Part shown: positions 18,179 through 26,490 of the stretch, one piece after another
How the letters are laid out: each line of letters starts with the position of its first letter
Position numbering within the stretch: the first letter of the stretch is position 1
DNA from: Pseudonocardia autotrophica
GTDB taxonomy: Bacteria > Actinomycetota > Actinomycetes > Mycobacteriales > Pseudonocardiaceae
Reading direction: 5' to 3'
Assembly (NCBI RefSeq): GCF_003945385.1
Contig: NZ_AP018920.1
Location: 2,728,001 to 2,792,000, forward strand
Length of the DNA stretch: 64,000 nucleotides
Program-made: the position numbers and the translations under genes
Notes under the pieces: generated by a model
Databases searched by the model: none
The model's input: the letters and a program-made list of their open reading frames with translations, nothing else
What the model was told of the DNA's origin: nothing

Positions 18179-18207
18179 GCTGAGCGCAGGCTTAGGCCGG
18201 GCTTGCT
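18179..18207 (-). promoter_or_regulatory. SARP-type direct-repeat operator (site 2)
   Basis: Plus-strand reading: GCTGAGC, 4 bp, GCTTAGG, 4 bp, GCTTGCT, an exact 11-bp period, upstream of the P450 start at 18115. Nine bp beyond the last repeat on the minus strand is GACGCT (18164-18169), the same hexamer at the same distance as in site 4. The middle heptamer overlaps the TAA stop of the upstream membrane-protein gene. Confidence 0.65.
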
Positions 18208-18563
18208 CCCGGGCGACGCCGCGGAGCCCGCCGGGGCCGCAGGGCCCGCCGGACCAGGACGCAGCACAGCCAGGTCAGGCCGAGGGTGAACGGTGGCGCC
18301 GCCTGGGCCTGGGACCCGGTCAGGAAGGTCGCTGCGGCCAGCACCAGCACCGGTGGCAGCGGATGGTCCAGCACGGCGGCGGGCCTCCGGAACCGGCCCG
18401 CGGCGACCGGCAGCAGCACACCGAGCAGCCCGAGCGGCAGCGTCCAGCCCCCGTGCTTGATCATCTCGAACGCGGCGAAGGCGCCCAGGAGGGCGGCGAG
18501 CGACCACAACGCCACGCGGGCGGCGAGCGGTCGGTCCGGCCCGGGGCGCGGGGTGGTGGACAT
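18192..18563 (-). CDS. Small integral membrane protein
   Basis: A 123-residue protein with about four hydrophobic segments (ALWSLAALLGAFAAFEMI, LPLGLLGVLLPVAAG, LPPVLVLAAATFL, LGLTWLCCVLV) and a basic C-terminal tail. ATG 18563 lies 8 bp after the flavin monooxygenase stop, so it is the last gene of the 17-kb operon. It may help with export or resistance. I do not recognise a family; its TAA stop lies in SARP site 2. Confidence 0.7.
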   Translation of the reverse strand: MSTTPRPGPDRPLAARVALWSLAALLGAFAAFEMIKHGGWTLPLGLLGVLLPVAAGRFRRPAAVLDHPLPPVLVLAAATFLTGSQAQAAPPFTLGLTWLCCVLVRRALRPRRAPRRRPGASPA

Positions 18564-18571
18564 CGGCCTCC

Positions 18572-19855
18572 TCAGGCGGCCAGCTCGCGCTGGAGCTGGA
18601 AGTAGGCGCTGCCCAGCATCCGCCGCTGCAGGTACGGGCTGCTGCCGAGCGCACGGTACAGCCCGCTGCGGGCGGCGACCGCGGCCCGGGAGCCGAAGGT
18701 GAAGGCACGCTCCTGGCGCAGCTGCAGGCCGCGGGAGACGCGCACCGCGTTCTCCCGCTCGTCCTGGAAGCGCAGCAACGCGGTGTCCACCAGCGCCCGT
18801 CGACGCTCACCGGCGGCACGCAGCGGAGCGGCCAGCAGGCCGGCGAGGGTGTGCCCGTCGATCAGGGCGTGGTTGACGCCCTGCCCGAGGATCGGGGTCA
18901 GGGTGTGCGCGGAGTCGCCGATCAGCACCAGCCCGGGGCGGGACCAGCGGGGCACGGTCGCGGTGAAGATGTCCAGCACCGTCGTCCCGGCCCAGCCGGT
19001 GACGGTGTCGCGCAACGGGCCGGCGAGCTCGGGTGCGAGCTCGTCGATCCGCCGGTGGAGCTCACCGATTCCGCTGCGCCGCAGCTCTTTCAGGCCGCCC
19101 TTGGGGATGTTGAACCCGATCCTGATGTCGTCGGGGTAGGTCGGGATGAACAGGGCGTGCCGGGCCCGGTCGAGCCGGATGCGGTAGGCGGCCGGATCCC
19201 AGCCGTCGGGGCGCGGGAGCCGGAGCCAGACGACGTCGCGGTCCAGCGGGCGGATCGTGGCGTCCAGCCCGGACATCGTGCGGACCTTGCTGTAGCGCCC
19301 GTCGGCGCCGACCACCAGCGCGGCCGTCAACTCCCGTGGCCCGTCCGGTCCGCGGTAGCGGACCCCGGTCACCACACCGTCGGACTCGAGCAGCTCGAGC
19401 GCGGTGCAGCCGTGCTGCAGGGTGAAACCCGGGTACTCGGCGGCGGCCTCGGCGAGCGCCCGGAGCAGCGTCGGCTGCGGGATCTCCATCGGGAACCGGC
19501 GCGGGAACCGGAACTGCTCGAACTCGGTGGCGAACACGGTCGTGCCGCCCTCGGAGATCTCCAGCCGCTGCACGGTGAGCGCGCCGCGCTCACCGATGGT
19601 GTCCAGGACACCGAGCCGGTCCAGCAGCCACACGCCGTCCGGGGAGAGCGACTCGCCGCGGAACGAGCGGTCGAAGCGCGCCGACTGCTCCAGCACCGTC
19701 ACCCGGTGCCCGTCCCGGGCCAGGCCCAGTGCCAGCGACAGGCCGGCCGGGCCGCCACCGATCACGCAGACGTCGGTCCGTTCCGGGGCGGGGGTCGTGT
19801 CGTCCATCTCGTGCTCCGTCTCGTGCGCCGTGCCGTCAGTCGTGTCGTCGTCCAT
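18572..19855 (-). CDS. FAD-dependent monooxygenase of the biosynthetic cluster
   Basis: About 427 residues, class A flavoprotein monooxygenase. It has DVCVIGGGPAGLSLALGLA (FAD motif 1), VVGADGRYSKVR (DG motif) and LIGDSAHTLTPILGQGVN (FAD motif 2). The start is uncertain: ATG 19855 has GGAGG 6 nt ahead and is preferred, ATG 19915 would overlap the thioesterase stop, and ATG 19807 is also in frame. SFRGESLSPDG follows the first domain as in tailoring epoxidases/hydroxylases. It probably oxidises the acyl tetronate or its lipid chain. It follows the thioesterase gene in the operon. Confidence 0.85.
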   Translation of the reverse strand: MDDDTTDGTAHETEHEMDDTTPAPERTDVCVIGGGPAGLSLALGLARDGHRVTVLEQSARFDRSFRGESLSPDGVWLLDRLGVLDTIGERGALTVQRLEISEGGTTVFATEFEQFRFPRRFPMEIPQPTLLRALAEAAAEYPGFTLQHGCTALELLESDGVVTGVRYRGPDGPRELTAALVVGADGRYSKVRTMSGLDATIRPLDRDVVWLRLPRPDGWDPAAYRIRLDRARHALFIPTYPDDIRIGFNIPKGGLKELRRSGIGELHRRIDELAPELAGPLRDTVTGWAGTTVLDIFTATVPRWSRPGLVLIGDSAHTLTPILGQGVNHALIDGHTLAGLLAAPLRAAGERRRALVDTALLRFQDERENAVRVSRGLQLRQERAFTFGSRAAVAARSGLYRALGSSPYLQRRMLGSAYFQLQRELAA

Positions 19856-19914
19856 CCGGTCCTCCGTGTGGTTCGCCGTGCAGCCCGCTGTGCAGCCCGC
19901 CGGGGCGTCGGGCA

Positions 19915-20703
19915 TCAGACGGGTGTGCCGGCGGCCGTCGCGGCGCCGGTGAGTGCGGTGGCGACGGCCGGGAGCAGACCGGCCTGCTCGTCCTGGACCA
20001 GGAAGTGGCCGCCGGGCAGCACGGTCAGCTCGAATCCGGCGTCCGTGTGCGCGGCCCAGCCGGCCATCGCCGACACCGGCACCAGCGGATCGGTGCGGCC
20101 GGCGAAGGCGTGCACCGGGACCGGCAGCGGCGGGCCGGGCCGGTACCGGTGCCCGGCACAGACCCGCAGGTCGGCCCGGGCCGGTCCGAGCAGCGCCGGC
20201 AGCCACTCGGGCCGGCGCAGCAGCGCGGCCGGGATCCCGCCGATCCCGGCGAGATGCCGGGCGAGCGCCAGGTCGTCGACCGAGTCCAGGTCGATCCCGG
20301 TGATCGCGGGGCGGGCCAGGTGCGGCGCGGAATAGGCCGCGACGAGCAGCGCGGACGCCGGCCGGTCGCCGCGCAGCACCCGCCTGCTGGACAGGTGATA
20401 GCCGAGCAGCCCGCCCATCGAGTGCCCGAACAGCACGTGCGGCCGGCTGTCGAGCAGTGGCCCGAGCTCGGTGTCGAGCCGGTCGAGCAGCCGGTGCAGG
20501 TCCTGCTCGGCGGGTTCGGCGGCCCGCACGCCGTGACCGGGAAGCTCGACGGCGTGCACCTCGACGCCGGGCAGCGCGGCGTCCCAGTCGCGGAACGCGG
20601 CGGCACTGCCCCCGGCGTGGTGCAGGCAGACGAGTGCGGGCCGGTCCGGTGCCGCGCCGCCGGTGACCCGGATCGGCGGCGTGCTGACGACGGAGGCGGT
20701 CAT
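19915..20703 (-). CDS. Type II thioesterase (alpha/beta hydrolase)
   Basis: A 262-residue alpha/beta hydrolase. LVCLHHAGGSAAAFRDW at the N-terminus and the nucleophile elbow FGHSMGG (S95) are the hallmarks of stand-alone polyketide/nonribosomal thioesterases. The catalytic histidine is in LPGGHFLVQ near the C-terminus. Such enzymes release stalled or wrong acyl groups from carrier proteins. ATG 20703 overlaps the upstream hydrolase stop (ATGA) and has AGGA ahead of it. With three carrier proteins in the cluster, an editing role is likely; product release is an alternative. Confidence 0.88.
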   Translation of the reverse strand: MTASVVSTPPIRVTGGAAPDRPALVCLHHAGGSAAAFRDWDAALPGVEVHAVELPGHGVRAAEPAEQDLHRLLDRLDTELGPLLDSRPHVLFGHSMGGLLGYHLSSRRVLRGDRPASALLVAAYSAPHLARPAITGIDLDSVDDLALARHLAGIGGIPAALLRRPEWLPALLGPARADLRVCAGHRYRPGPPLPVPVHAFAGRTDPLVPVSAMAGWAAHTDAGFELTVLPGGHFLVQDEQAGLLPAVATALTGAATAAGTPV

Positions 20704-21899
20704 GATCGGTTCCTCACGGTTCGGGTGCTGGTACGTCCGCCCCGGCCCGCGCGTCCACGCAGGGCCAGCAGGGCGCCCGGGACCGCGGCCCGCCGGTCCC
20801 CGCACTGCCGCAGCAGCCGGGTGACGAGCCACAACCGGGTGTCGGCCAGGTGCGCGGGCGCACCGTGGACGTCGTCGAACTCGACCCACTCGAGATCGGG
20901 GAGGTGCCGGGCGAGCAGCTCCCACTCGGAGCGGGGGACGATCTCGTCGCGCCGGCTCGCGACGTAGCGGACCGGGATCCGCACCCGCCCCAGCGCGTCC
21001 GGGGACAGCGCCATCGACGACAGCAGCGCGGGGGTGTCGGCGCCGCGGGTCCCGGTCAGGTGTTCGAGGGTCGCGGTGGTGGTGCGGGGCAGCAGCGGCC
21101 ACAGCGCGCGATCGGCGAACAGCCGGTGCACCGGCGCCCCGACGGTGAGGATCGAGGCGATCCGCGGGTCGTCCGGTGCCGCGGCGAGCGCCAGGTGGCC
21201 ACCGAAGCTGAGCCCGATCACGTGCACCCCGCGCCGGCAGGCGTGCGGGCCCAGCCGATCGAGCAGCTGCGGGATCAGGTCGGTGGCGGCGGGCCCGTAG
21301 CGGACGGTGTTCTCCCCGACCGACGGCAGCTCCGTGACGACGACCGGGAGCCCGAGGCGCCGCATCCCGGTGAGCAGCGGCGCCCACTGCTCCTTGATGC
21401 TGACGATCCCGCCGAGCACGAGCACGAGCGGCCGGGACGGTCCCGGTGGCGGGTCCACCGCCGGGTCGAGCCCGGTGGTCCAGCAGCCGACCCGGCCGCC
21501 CGGCAGATCGAGGTCCAGCCGGTCGATGCCGCCGGCCCGCCGGCGCCAGATGTCGAAGGTGCGCACGCACTCGATCGCCGACCGGGCACCGGCCGGATCG
21601 GCCGGATAGGGCCAGCGGGCCATCGCGTGGTGCCGGCAGGCGTCCAGGGGGAGCCCGGCCGCCGCCTTCCGGTCGCCGACGCGGGCCCAGGCGGCGGCCC
21701 AGCCGCCCCCGTCGCCGATGGAGCCGGCCGCGTCGCCGATGGAGCCGATGGAGCCGACGACGGTGTCGAACGCGGCGCGGGAGATGCCCTGGGCGCCGGC
21801 GTGCAGCCGGGCCAGCTCGACGACCTCTGCCGGCTCGGGCGGCTCGGGTGGGTGGTGGGCATCGGCTGCCGGTGCCCCGCGGTGGGCGGTGGCGGTCAT
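20700..21899 (-). CDS. Alpha/beta hydrolase, likely tetronate acetate-eliminating lyase (Agg5/AbyA5-like)
   Basis: A 399-residue protein with an N-terminal helical cap (about residues 25-140) and an alpha/beta-hydrolase core. The nucleophile S231 is in GLSFGGHLALA, and the C-terminal catalytic region includes VHGAPAH. The layout is that of FrsA/DUF1100-type hydrolases. In agglomerin and abyssomicin pathways a hydrolase of this kind eliminates acetate from the acetylated tetronate to give the exocyclic C=C. Its company here (FkbH-like, ACP, FabH-like and E2-like genes) is the same set, which is the main ground for the call. Starts overlap with neighbours on both sides. Confidence 0.75.
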   Translation of the reverse strand: MTATAHRGAPAADAHHPPEPPEPAEVVELARLHAGAQGISRAAFDTVVGSIGSIGDAAGSIGDGGGWAAAWARVGDRKAAAGLPLDACRHHAMARWPYPADPAGARSAIECVRTFDIWRRRAGGIDRLDLDLPGGRVGCWTTGLDPAVDPPPGPSRPLVLVLGGIVSIKEQWAPLLTGMRRLGLPVVVTELPSVGENTVRYGPAATDLIPQLLDRLGPHACRRGVHVIGLSFGGHLALAAAPDDPRIASILTVGAPVHRLFADRALWPLLPRTTTATLEHLTGTRGADTPALLSSMALSPDALGRVRIPVRYVASRRDEIVPRSEWELLARHLPDLEWVEFDDVHGAPAHLADTRLWLVTRLLRQCGDRRAAVPGALLALRGRAGRGGRTSTRTVRNRS

Positions 21900-22549
21900 G
21901 TCGGTTCCTCCCGGGTGCGGCCGTGGACCGGCGGCGGATCGGTGAGCAGAGCGGTCGCGACCCAGTACCGGTCGCCGGGGCGGAGCTCGACCGGGTGCGC
22001 GTGCACCGGCGGATCCGGCACCCCGCCGACCCGGACCGTCCGCAGGTCCAGGCCGAGTCCGCGGCCGTCGGCCTTGGCCGTCGCCTCCTTGCAGGTCCAC
22101 AACCGGGCGATCTCGGCGACCCGCGCGCCGGGGTCGAGGGTCGCGAGCCAGGCCCGCTCGGCCGGGTCGCAGAACCGCGCCAGCATCGTCGGCCCGGTGG
22201 CGATCGTCCGATCGGTCCGCTCGGCGTCGACCCCGATCCGTGCGGTCCGGCTCACCCCGACGACGACCAGATCACCGCTGTGCGACAGGTTCACGTCCAC
22301 CGGCAGTGGTGCCGCCGTGCGCAGATCGACCAGGTACGGGCGGCGGTAGCGGCCCCTGGCCAGCCCGGCACGACCGTCGCGGGCCTCGGGGAGCAGCCGC
22401 CGGGCCAGCGACAGCAGCTCCGCGCCGCGCGGCCAGTACCCGGCGGGCAGGTACAGCACCAGGTGCCCGGTGTGGTCGAGGACCCGGCGCAGCGCCGTCC
22501 ACCGGGCGGGCCGGTCGGGGGCGGCGGGCAGCGGCGCGCTCGCCCTCAC
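21896..22549 (-). CDS. Sfp-type 4'-phosphopantetheinyl transferase
   Basis: A 217-residue enzyme that moves phosphopantetheine from CoA to carrier-protein serines. The three family motifs are present in order: PVDVNLSHSGDLVVVG, RIGVDAERTDR (metal-binding Asp and Glu) and LWTCKEATAKADGRGL. GTG 22549 overlaps the upstream acyltransferase stop. It presumably activates the ACPs at 23307, 29549 and 36372 and the PKS ACP. Having its own PPTase within the operon makes the cluster self-sufficient. Confidence 0.92.
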   Translation of the reverse strand: MRASAPLPAAPDRPARWTALRRVLDHTGHLVLYLPAGYWPRGAELLSLARRLLPEARDGRAGLARGRYRRPYLVDLRTAAPLPVDVNLSHSGDLVVVGVSRTARIGVDAERTDRTIATGPTMLARFCDPAERAWLATLDPGARVAEIARLWTCKEATAKADGRGLGLDLRTVRVGGVPDPPVHAHPVELRPGDRYWVATALLTDPPPVHGRTREEPT

Positions 22550-23310
22550 GGCCCCGGCTCCGGTTCCGGCGTGGCCTCCAGCACCGAGACCAGGTCGTCG
22601 AGGACGTCCGCGGCCAGCGCGCCGTCGAGCACCCGATGGTCGAAGGTCAGCGACAGCGGCAGCACCGGCACCACACACACCCGGCCCTCCCGGGCGACCG
22701 GGCGGTCGGCGACCCGGCCCACCCCGACGGTGACGGCGGTACCGCCGCAGGAGAAGAAGCGCTGCACCCGCCGGTGCCCGAGCGAGGTGACCGAGACGGT
22801 CCCCAGCCGCCGGTGCCGCCCCGGACCGCGGGTCGCGGCCGCGAACAACCATCGGCCGACCGGCACCGGCACCCGGGACAGCAGCCGGACCCCGGCGGTC
22901 TCCGGCAGCGTCTCCGGGGCGCTCTCGCGCAGCCGGGCCAGCCGGGCCTGCAGGAACGAGCGGGAGGCGACGTCGACGTCCGGGACGACGGCGCTGACCA
23001 CCGCGCGGGTGTCCCCGATCCGCCGGTCGAGGGTCACCTTGGCGTCGACGTGGGCGTAGCGCACGATCCGTGGTGCCCAGCCGGGCCCGGTGATCGCGGC
23101 GTTGGCGTCCGGGTGCCCGGCGAGCACCGTCCCGACCGCCTGCAGCACGTGGACCAGCACCGACGGCGCGCCCGGGCGCCCGGCCCGGTATTGCTGCAGG
23201 GCGGAGACGTCGACCTCGGTGTCGAGGTGCACCGGGCTCACCGCCCGCAGGGCGTGCAGGAAGTGCAGGGTGTGCCGCCGCTCCCGGGGGAACGGTACGA
23301 CCACCGTCAC
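22546..23310 (-). CDS. Stand-alone 2-oxoacid dehydrogenase E2-like acyltransferase (Agg4/AbyA4-like)
   Basis: A 254-residue protein consisting only of the catalytic domain of E2 acyltransferases. The lipoyl and peripheral-subunit-binding domains of true E2 proteins are absent. The active-site motif FDHRVLDGALAADVL has H225 and D229, and VSVTSLGHRRVQRF resembles the CoA/chloramphenicol-acetyltransferase fold. In tetronate pathways this lone domain acetylates the C5 hydroxymethyl group so that acetate can leave. GTG 23310 overlaps the ACP stop. The gene order with the ACP and FkbH-like genes supports the role. Confidence 0.8.
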   Translation of the reverse strand: MTVVVPFPRERRHTLHFLHALRAVSPVHLDTEVDVSALQQYRAGRPGAPSVLVHVLQAVGTVLAGHPDANAAITGPGWAPRIVRYAHVDAKVTLDRRIGDTRAVVSAVVPDVDVASRSFLQARLARLRESAPETLPETAGVRLLSRVPVPVGRWLFAAATRGPGRHRRLGTVSVTSLGHRRVQRFFSCGGTAVTVGVGRVADRPVAREGRVCVVPVLPLSLTFDHRVLDGALAADVLDDLVSVLEATPEPEPGP

Positions 23311-23546
23311 CGGATCAGCGCGAGGTGCACCCCGCGCAGGTCGGTCGCCTCCAGGACCTCGATCATCGGGGCCCGGCGGCCGGTCAGCGGCTCGGCGGCG
23401 CCGAGCAGCCGCAGCAGCATCACCGAGTCCCAGCCGGCGAGCCGGTCGAACGGGGTGTCGAGGTCGCGGTCGGTGAGGTCGAGTCCGAGCTCGTCGCGCA
23501 GCAGCGCGGTGAAACGGGGGACGTCGAGCCGGGCAGGTGTGGTCAC
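23307..23546 (-). CDS. Acyl carrier protein for the glyceryl unit
   Basis: A 79-residue carrier protein. The phosphopantetheine serine is S41 in LAGWDSVMLLRL. It starts with GTG 23546 overlapping the FkbH-like stop by GTGA and in turn overlaps the next gene. FkbH-like enzymes load D-1,3-bisphosphoglycerate onto a discrete ACP beside them, so this is the expected glyceryl carrier. The sequence after the serine is slightly atypical (LLGAAEPLTGRRAP), as in other glyceryl ACPs that differ from fatty-acid ACPs. Confidence 0.88.
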   Translation of the reverse strand: MTTPARLDVPRFTALLRDELGLDLTDRDLDTPFDRLAGWDSVMLLRLLGAAEPLTGRRAPMIEVLEATDLRGVHLALIR

Positions 23547-25447
23547 CGGGAACCTCCGGTCGGTGCGGGCAGGGTGGCGCGGACGTGCACGTGCGGTGGT
23601 GTGCCGGGCAGCGGATCCAGCGGGTGCCGGAACCGCAGCTCGTCGTCCGGCCCGGTGCCGTCCGCGACGAACCCGTGATCCGGCCAGAGCTCCCGGACCC
23701 GCGCGTTGCGTGGCGATGGCCGGTAGCCGGCGAGCACGGCGGTGGCACCGCCGTCCGCGGCGTGCCGGAGCAGCTCGGCGATCCAGGCGGACTCGACGCC
23801 GCGGCCGAGCACCCGGCAGGACATGACCAGGTTCTCGATCCGCAGCGTCCGCTCCGGTCCGGTACCGGACCAGCGGGCGAAGGCGGCCCCGATCAGGCCG
23901 TGGTCACCGAACCGGTCGCCGACCTGGACGGCGACGGTGAGCTCCTGCGGATCGGCGAGCCGGTCGTGCACCGACCGGTCGTCGAGCCGGACGGTCGTCA
24001 GGTTGAACTGGTTGGTCCGCCGGGTCAGCTGGGCGACCCTGGCGACGTCGGCGGGGCCGGGCACGAAGACCTCGAGCCGGGTCCCGAGCCCGGCCAGGTA
24101 CTCCTCGACGCCGTCGACACCGGCCCGGAACTCGGCGCGCCGGGCCTCGGTGCGGTAGCGCCCGGCGCGTTCCCGGTCCTCGTCGGTGATCGCCGGTGAG
24201 TCGAACCAGCCGTCGGCGAGCAGCGCCCCGACGTGTCCCGCCGGGTCGTCGGCGTCGACGTCCACGGTGACGATCTCGGGGAAGCGCTCGCGCACCGAGC
24301 CGGTCTCGGACCGGTTGTCGTCGACCAGCACCAGGCTGTCGGTGCCGATGCCGATGCTCTGCGCGATCCGGCCGATCGCGTCGGGTTTCGGGTCCCAGCT
24401 CGCGGCGACCGCGGTCAGCGCGTCCGCGCGCACCAGCAGATCGGGGTGCTCGGCGAGGACGGCGGCGACCTCGTCCGGGTCGTTCTTGCTGCACACCGCC
24501 AGCAGCACGCCCTGCCGGCCGAGGTGGGCGACCGTCCGTTGGAACGCGCGATGCGCCTCGCCGCGGAAGCCCTCGGCCATGTCCAGCCCGTCCGGGCCGG
24601 TCTCGGCGAGCGTGCCGCCCCACAGCGTGCCGTCCAGGTCGAGGACGAGGCACTTGCGCGGGGTGCCGTGCAGCCCCCGCAGCAGGTGCCCGAACCGGCG
24701 GGCCAGCGCGGACAGCCACGGGTCGGTGAAGGCGACGTGGGTGTAGCGCTCCAGCCGGGCGTCCCGCGCCGGGCCGGTGTCACCGGCGATCGGATCGGTG
24801 TCGATCACGTAGGTGCCGTCCGGCCCGTCCGGGCCGCCGAGGTCGAGGAGATCGGCGGTGAACCGCCGCCACACCGCGCCCAGCCGGGCGCGTTCACGCA
24901 GGTCCAGTACCCGGTCGGGCCAGCTCGACCAGAGCGGCGGCGTGCTGAGCACCAGTGTGGCCCCGGCGGCGGCGTGCCGGGCCGCGGCCGCCGTGAGCTC
25001 GGCGCGTACCGCGTCGGCGGCCTGTTCGACGTCGGCGACCAGCCAGGGCTCGTCGCCGAACCGGTCGAACACCGCGCCGGCGTCGAGCAGGCACAGCGTC
25101 GTGGAGTGCGGTGCGGGATCGGCGGCGAGTGCCAGCGCGTAGCCGCCCGGGTCACCCAGCGCGATCCGGGCCAGGAATCCGTGCCGTGCCAGCTCACCGG
25201 TCAGCGCCGGGACGAGCGGTGCGAGGGTGGAGCTGCCGGTGACGGTCACCGGCAGTTCCCTGGCCCGCGGGTGCGCGGCGAGCACGTCGTCCGGGGCGAC
25301 CGTGGCCAGTCGGGCGCCGATCCGGCGCACCGTCGCCGGATCGGCGGTGGCCAGCAGGGCGGGCAGCTCCGGCCAGCGCGCGACGAGCCCGGCGGCGTCG
25401 GCGCGGGCGAGCTCGTCCTGCGGGGAGTTCTCGACGGCGGCGCTCAC
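23543..25447 (-). CDS. FkbH-like glyceryl-ACP synthase (HAD superfamily)
   Basis: A 634-residue protein. An N-terminal SGNH-like/linker region of about 255 residues leads to the HAD catalytic motif KCLVLDLDGTLWGG (D270 and D272), then LAVCSKNDPDEV, LVLVDDNRSE and the C-terminal RRTNQFNLTT and LIGAAFARW segments found in all FkbH proteins. It converts 1,3-bisphosphoglycerate to glyceryl-S-ACP. GTG 25447 overlaps the FabH-like stop. The long form with the N-terminal region is the kind found in tetronate clusters rather than the shorter form in FK520-type methoxymalonate clusters. Confidence 0.9.
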   Translation of the reverse strand: MSAAVENSPQDELARADAAGLVARWPELPALLATADPATVRRIGARLATVAPDDVLAAHPRARELPVTVTGSSTLAPLVPALTGELARHGFLARIALGDPGGYALALAADPAPHSTTLCLLDAGAVFDRFGDEPWLVADVEQAADAVRAELTAAAARHAAAGATLVLSTPPLWSSWPDRVLDLRERARLGAVWRRFTADLLDLGGPDGPDGTYVIDTDPIAGDTGPARDARLERYTHVAFTDPWLSALARRFGHLLRGLHGTPRKCLVLDLDGTLWGGTLAETGPDGLDMAEGFRGEAHRAFQRTVAHLGRQGVLLAVCSKNDPDEVAAVLAEHPDLLVRADALTAVAASWDPKPDAIGRIAQSIGIGTDSLVLVDDNRSETGSVRERFPEIVTVDVDADDPAGHVGALLADGWFDSPAITDEDRERAGRYRTEARRAEFRAGVDGVEEYLAGLGTRLEVFVPGPADVARVAQLTRRTNQFNLTTVRLDDRSVHDRLADPQELTVAVQVGDRFGDHGLIGAAFARWSGTGPERTLRIENLVMSCRVLGRGVESAWIAELLRHAADGGATAVLAGYRPSPRNARVRELWPDHGFVADGTGPDDELRFRHPLDPLPGTPPHVHVRATLPAPTGGSR

Positions 25448-26490
25448 ACCGACTCCAGCGCGAAACCGGTGCGGATCCACTTGCTGGACTCGACCGCGAC
25501 GCCGAGCGCCCGGGAGCCGGGCCCGAGATCGGCGACCAGGCGGTGCAGCTGCAGCAGCGGCAGGGCGTTGCCGTTGTTGCCGGTGTCGGCGACACAGTTG
25601 ATCGCGCTCGCGGTCAGCCCGAATCGCTCGGTGAGCCCTGCGGTGATCAGGTCGGTCATCCGGCCACCCAGCTGCGGGGGGAGCAGGTGGGTCACGGTCG
25701 CCGCGGGCCAGCCGGTCTCGGCGAGCAGCTCGGCCACCATGTCGGCGGCCAGCCCGGGAACACCGGACTCGATCGCCTTGTAGTCCTCGTCGACCGGCTG
25801 ATCGGTGCTGTCCCGGTCGGCGGCACCGAACCAGCGGATCACCTGGCCCGGATCGCGGCCGAGCCCGACGAACCGGTTGCGGACCGGTCCGAGCAGCGCA
25901 CCGCTGGTCTCCCCGGCGCCGAGCAGGGCAGCACCCGCACCGTCACCGAAGATCACGTAGTTGACGAGCTCGGAGGCCGGGAGCCGGGCGAAGTCGTGAT
26001 CGAGGACCAGATGCTTGGCACAGGAGTCGGCGCCGACGACCAGCGCCACCGGGTTCGCGTCGCCGATCGCGCGGTGGGCGACGTCGAGGGCCTGCATCGC
26101 GCCCGCGCAGCCGGACTGGAGCTGGAAGGTGGGCACCTGGTGGATCCCGAGCCGATCGGCGACCAGGTTGACCGAGGCCGGCATCAGGTGCTCCGGCGAT
26201 GCGGTCGCGAGGACGACGACGTCGACGTCGGCCGGCGCCATGCCCGCGTCGTCGAGTGCCGCGGCGGCCGCCTCGGTGGCCAGGTCGACCAGCGTGTGGG
26301 TGACCTTCCCGCTGGCCAGGTCGACGCCGAGGTGCCGGGTGCGGGTCCCGATGAAGCGCTCGACCCAGCGCGGGTCGGCGCCGAAGCGTTCGCCGATCTC
26401 CTCGTTCCCGATCGGCTCGCCGGGCAGGGCCGTTCCCGTCCCCAGCACCCCGACGAGGTCGGTCCCGGGACGGGGCGATGTGCCGGTCAT
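25444..26490 (-). CDS. FabH-like ketosynthase III, tetronate-ring-forming (Agg3/RkD/AbyA1-like)
   Basis: A 348-residue KAS III homologue. C128 in LQSGCAGAMQAL is the catalytic cysteine. The positions of the usual HQAN and GNTS motifs read LLPPQLGGRM (269-278) and ADTGNNGNA (301-309), so the canonical histidine is not evident. In tetronate pathways this enzyme joins glyceryl-ACP and a beta-ketoacyl-ACP through C-C and C-O bonds to make the ring. ATG 26490 overlaps the PKS stop. Placement directly between the PKS and FkbH-like genes fits this step well. Confidence 0.85.
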   Translation of the reverse strand: MTGTSPRPGTDLVGVLGTGTALPGEPIGNEEIGERFGADPRWVERFIGTRTRHLGVDLASGKVTHTLVDLATEAAAAALDDAGMAPADVDVVVLATASPEHLMPASVNLVADRLGIHQVPTFQLQSGCAGAMQALDVAHRAIGDANPVALVVGADSCAKHLVLDHDFARLPASELVNYVIFGDGAGAALLGAGETSGALLGPVRNRFVGLGRDPGQVIRWFGAADRDSTDQPVDEDYKAIESGVPGLAADMVAELLAETGWPAATVTHLLPPQLGGRMTDLITAGLTERFGLTASAINCVADTGNNGNALPLLQLHRLVADLGPGSRALGVAVESSKWIRTGFALESV

